From: Streptomyces sp.
Lineage (GTDB): Bacteria > Actinomycetota > Actinomycetes > Streptomycetales > Streptomycetaceae
DNA: 34,007 nucleotides
NCBI RefSeq assembly: GCF_031178505.1
Contig: NZ_JAPSIW010000008.1
Location: 1 to 34,007 of the forward strand
Direction: 5' to 3'
Shown: positions 33,821 to 34,007 of the stretch, one piece after another
How positions within the stretch are numbered: position 1 is the stretch's first letter
How the letters are laid out: each line of letters starts with the position of its first letter
Notes under the pieces: model-generated
Seen by the model: the letters and a program-made list of their open reading frames with translations, nothing else
Database searches by the model: none
What the model was told of the DNA's origin: nothing
Program-made: the position numbers and the translations under genes

Positions 33821-34007
33821 GACATCTCGCCGGTGGGTCCAGCGGGTCAGTTGCTTCCAGCGCTTGTGGTCGGCGAGGGCGCATAGGCGAACACATCGGC
33901 CAGCGTGCGCAGCCGCAAGCCGGGATGGTCGGGGATCGCACACCCCCACTCGGCCAGGAGGGCGCGCACTTCTGTGATCGCGCGGGTGATGGTGGAGCGG
34001 TCGACGC
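33820..34007 (-). mobile_element. IS5-family copy with internal deletion, cut by window edge
   Basis: The minus strand reads VDRSTITRAITEVRALLAEW, LRLRTLADVFAYA, the same region as 22615-22490, and then passes directly at about 33880 to ALADHKRWKQLTRWTHRRDV, which is the C-terminal part of the same transposase in another frame. About half of the gene, including the first two catalytic Asp residues, is therefore deleted. The remaining N-terminal part lies outside the window. It is inverted relative to istA, which it interrupts. Confidence 0.7.

Noticed and set aside
1..34007. CRISPR array
   Set aside because: No series of short direct repeats with regular spacers; the repeats present are gene-internal duplications or IS copies.

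Overview
The window is very GC-rich with strong third-position G/C bias, and its protein families (tectonin-type lectin, MacB-like ABC exporter with two-component system, STAS/anti-anti-sigma factor, zeta toxin, many IS5/IS3/IS21 transposases) point to Streptomyces or a close actinomycete. The density of insertion-sequence scars and frame-broken genes suggests an accessory region such as a chromosome arm or a large plasmid. No rRNA, tRNA or CRISPR array was recognised.

Left part (1-5.4 kb): a truncated IS5-family transposase sits at the left edge. A minus-strand six-blade tectonin propeller gene follows, containing a 231-bp unit repeated exactly in tandem. Pointing the other way are two paralogous 30-residue peptide genes, each with its own Shine-Dalgarno, and then a divergent cytochrome P450. 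This twin-peptide/P450 unit looks like a minimal ribosomally made, P450-modified peptide (RiPP) locus and is the best candidate here for an undescribed system. A three-repeat protein of unknown function and a decayed gene end the section.

Middle left (5.4-14.6 kb): a NarL-type response regulator overlaps its sensor kinase by 4 bp on the minus strand. Divergently lie an ABC ATPase and a large FtsX-type permease. The kinase is frameshifted by a 7-bp tandem duplication and the permease carries an in-frame amber codon, so two proteins of one presumed sensing/export module are broken by simple lesions. Next come a CPBP-type membrane protein and a divergent pair: an enol-lactonase-like hydrolase and a LysR regulator.

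Centre (14.6-23.3 kb): an AT-richer patch, an integrase remnant cut by a decayed IS3 element, a cupin gene, a wrecked zeta toxin, a truncated IS5, a multi-pass membrane protein, a Y-family DNA polymerase pseudogene with a near-consensus LexA/SOS box in front, and two more IS5 remnants.

Right part (23.4-34 kb): a divergent STAS/winged-helix pair sharing a short intergenic region with an inverted repeat, fragments of TPR and unknown genes, a secreted PAF-acetylhydrolase-like esterase, a formyltransferase fragment fused to the tail of an MHS/MFS transporter, a lipoprotein, a small two-helix membrane protein, a PLP-dependent Orn/Lys/Arg decarboxylase, and a frameshifted IS21 istA that runs into an internally deleted copy of the same IS5 type seen at the left edge and at 22.1-22.9 kb.
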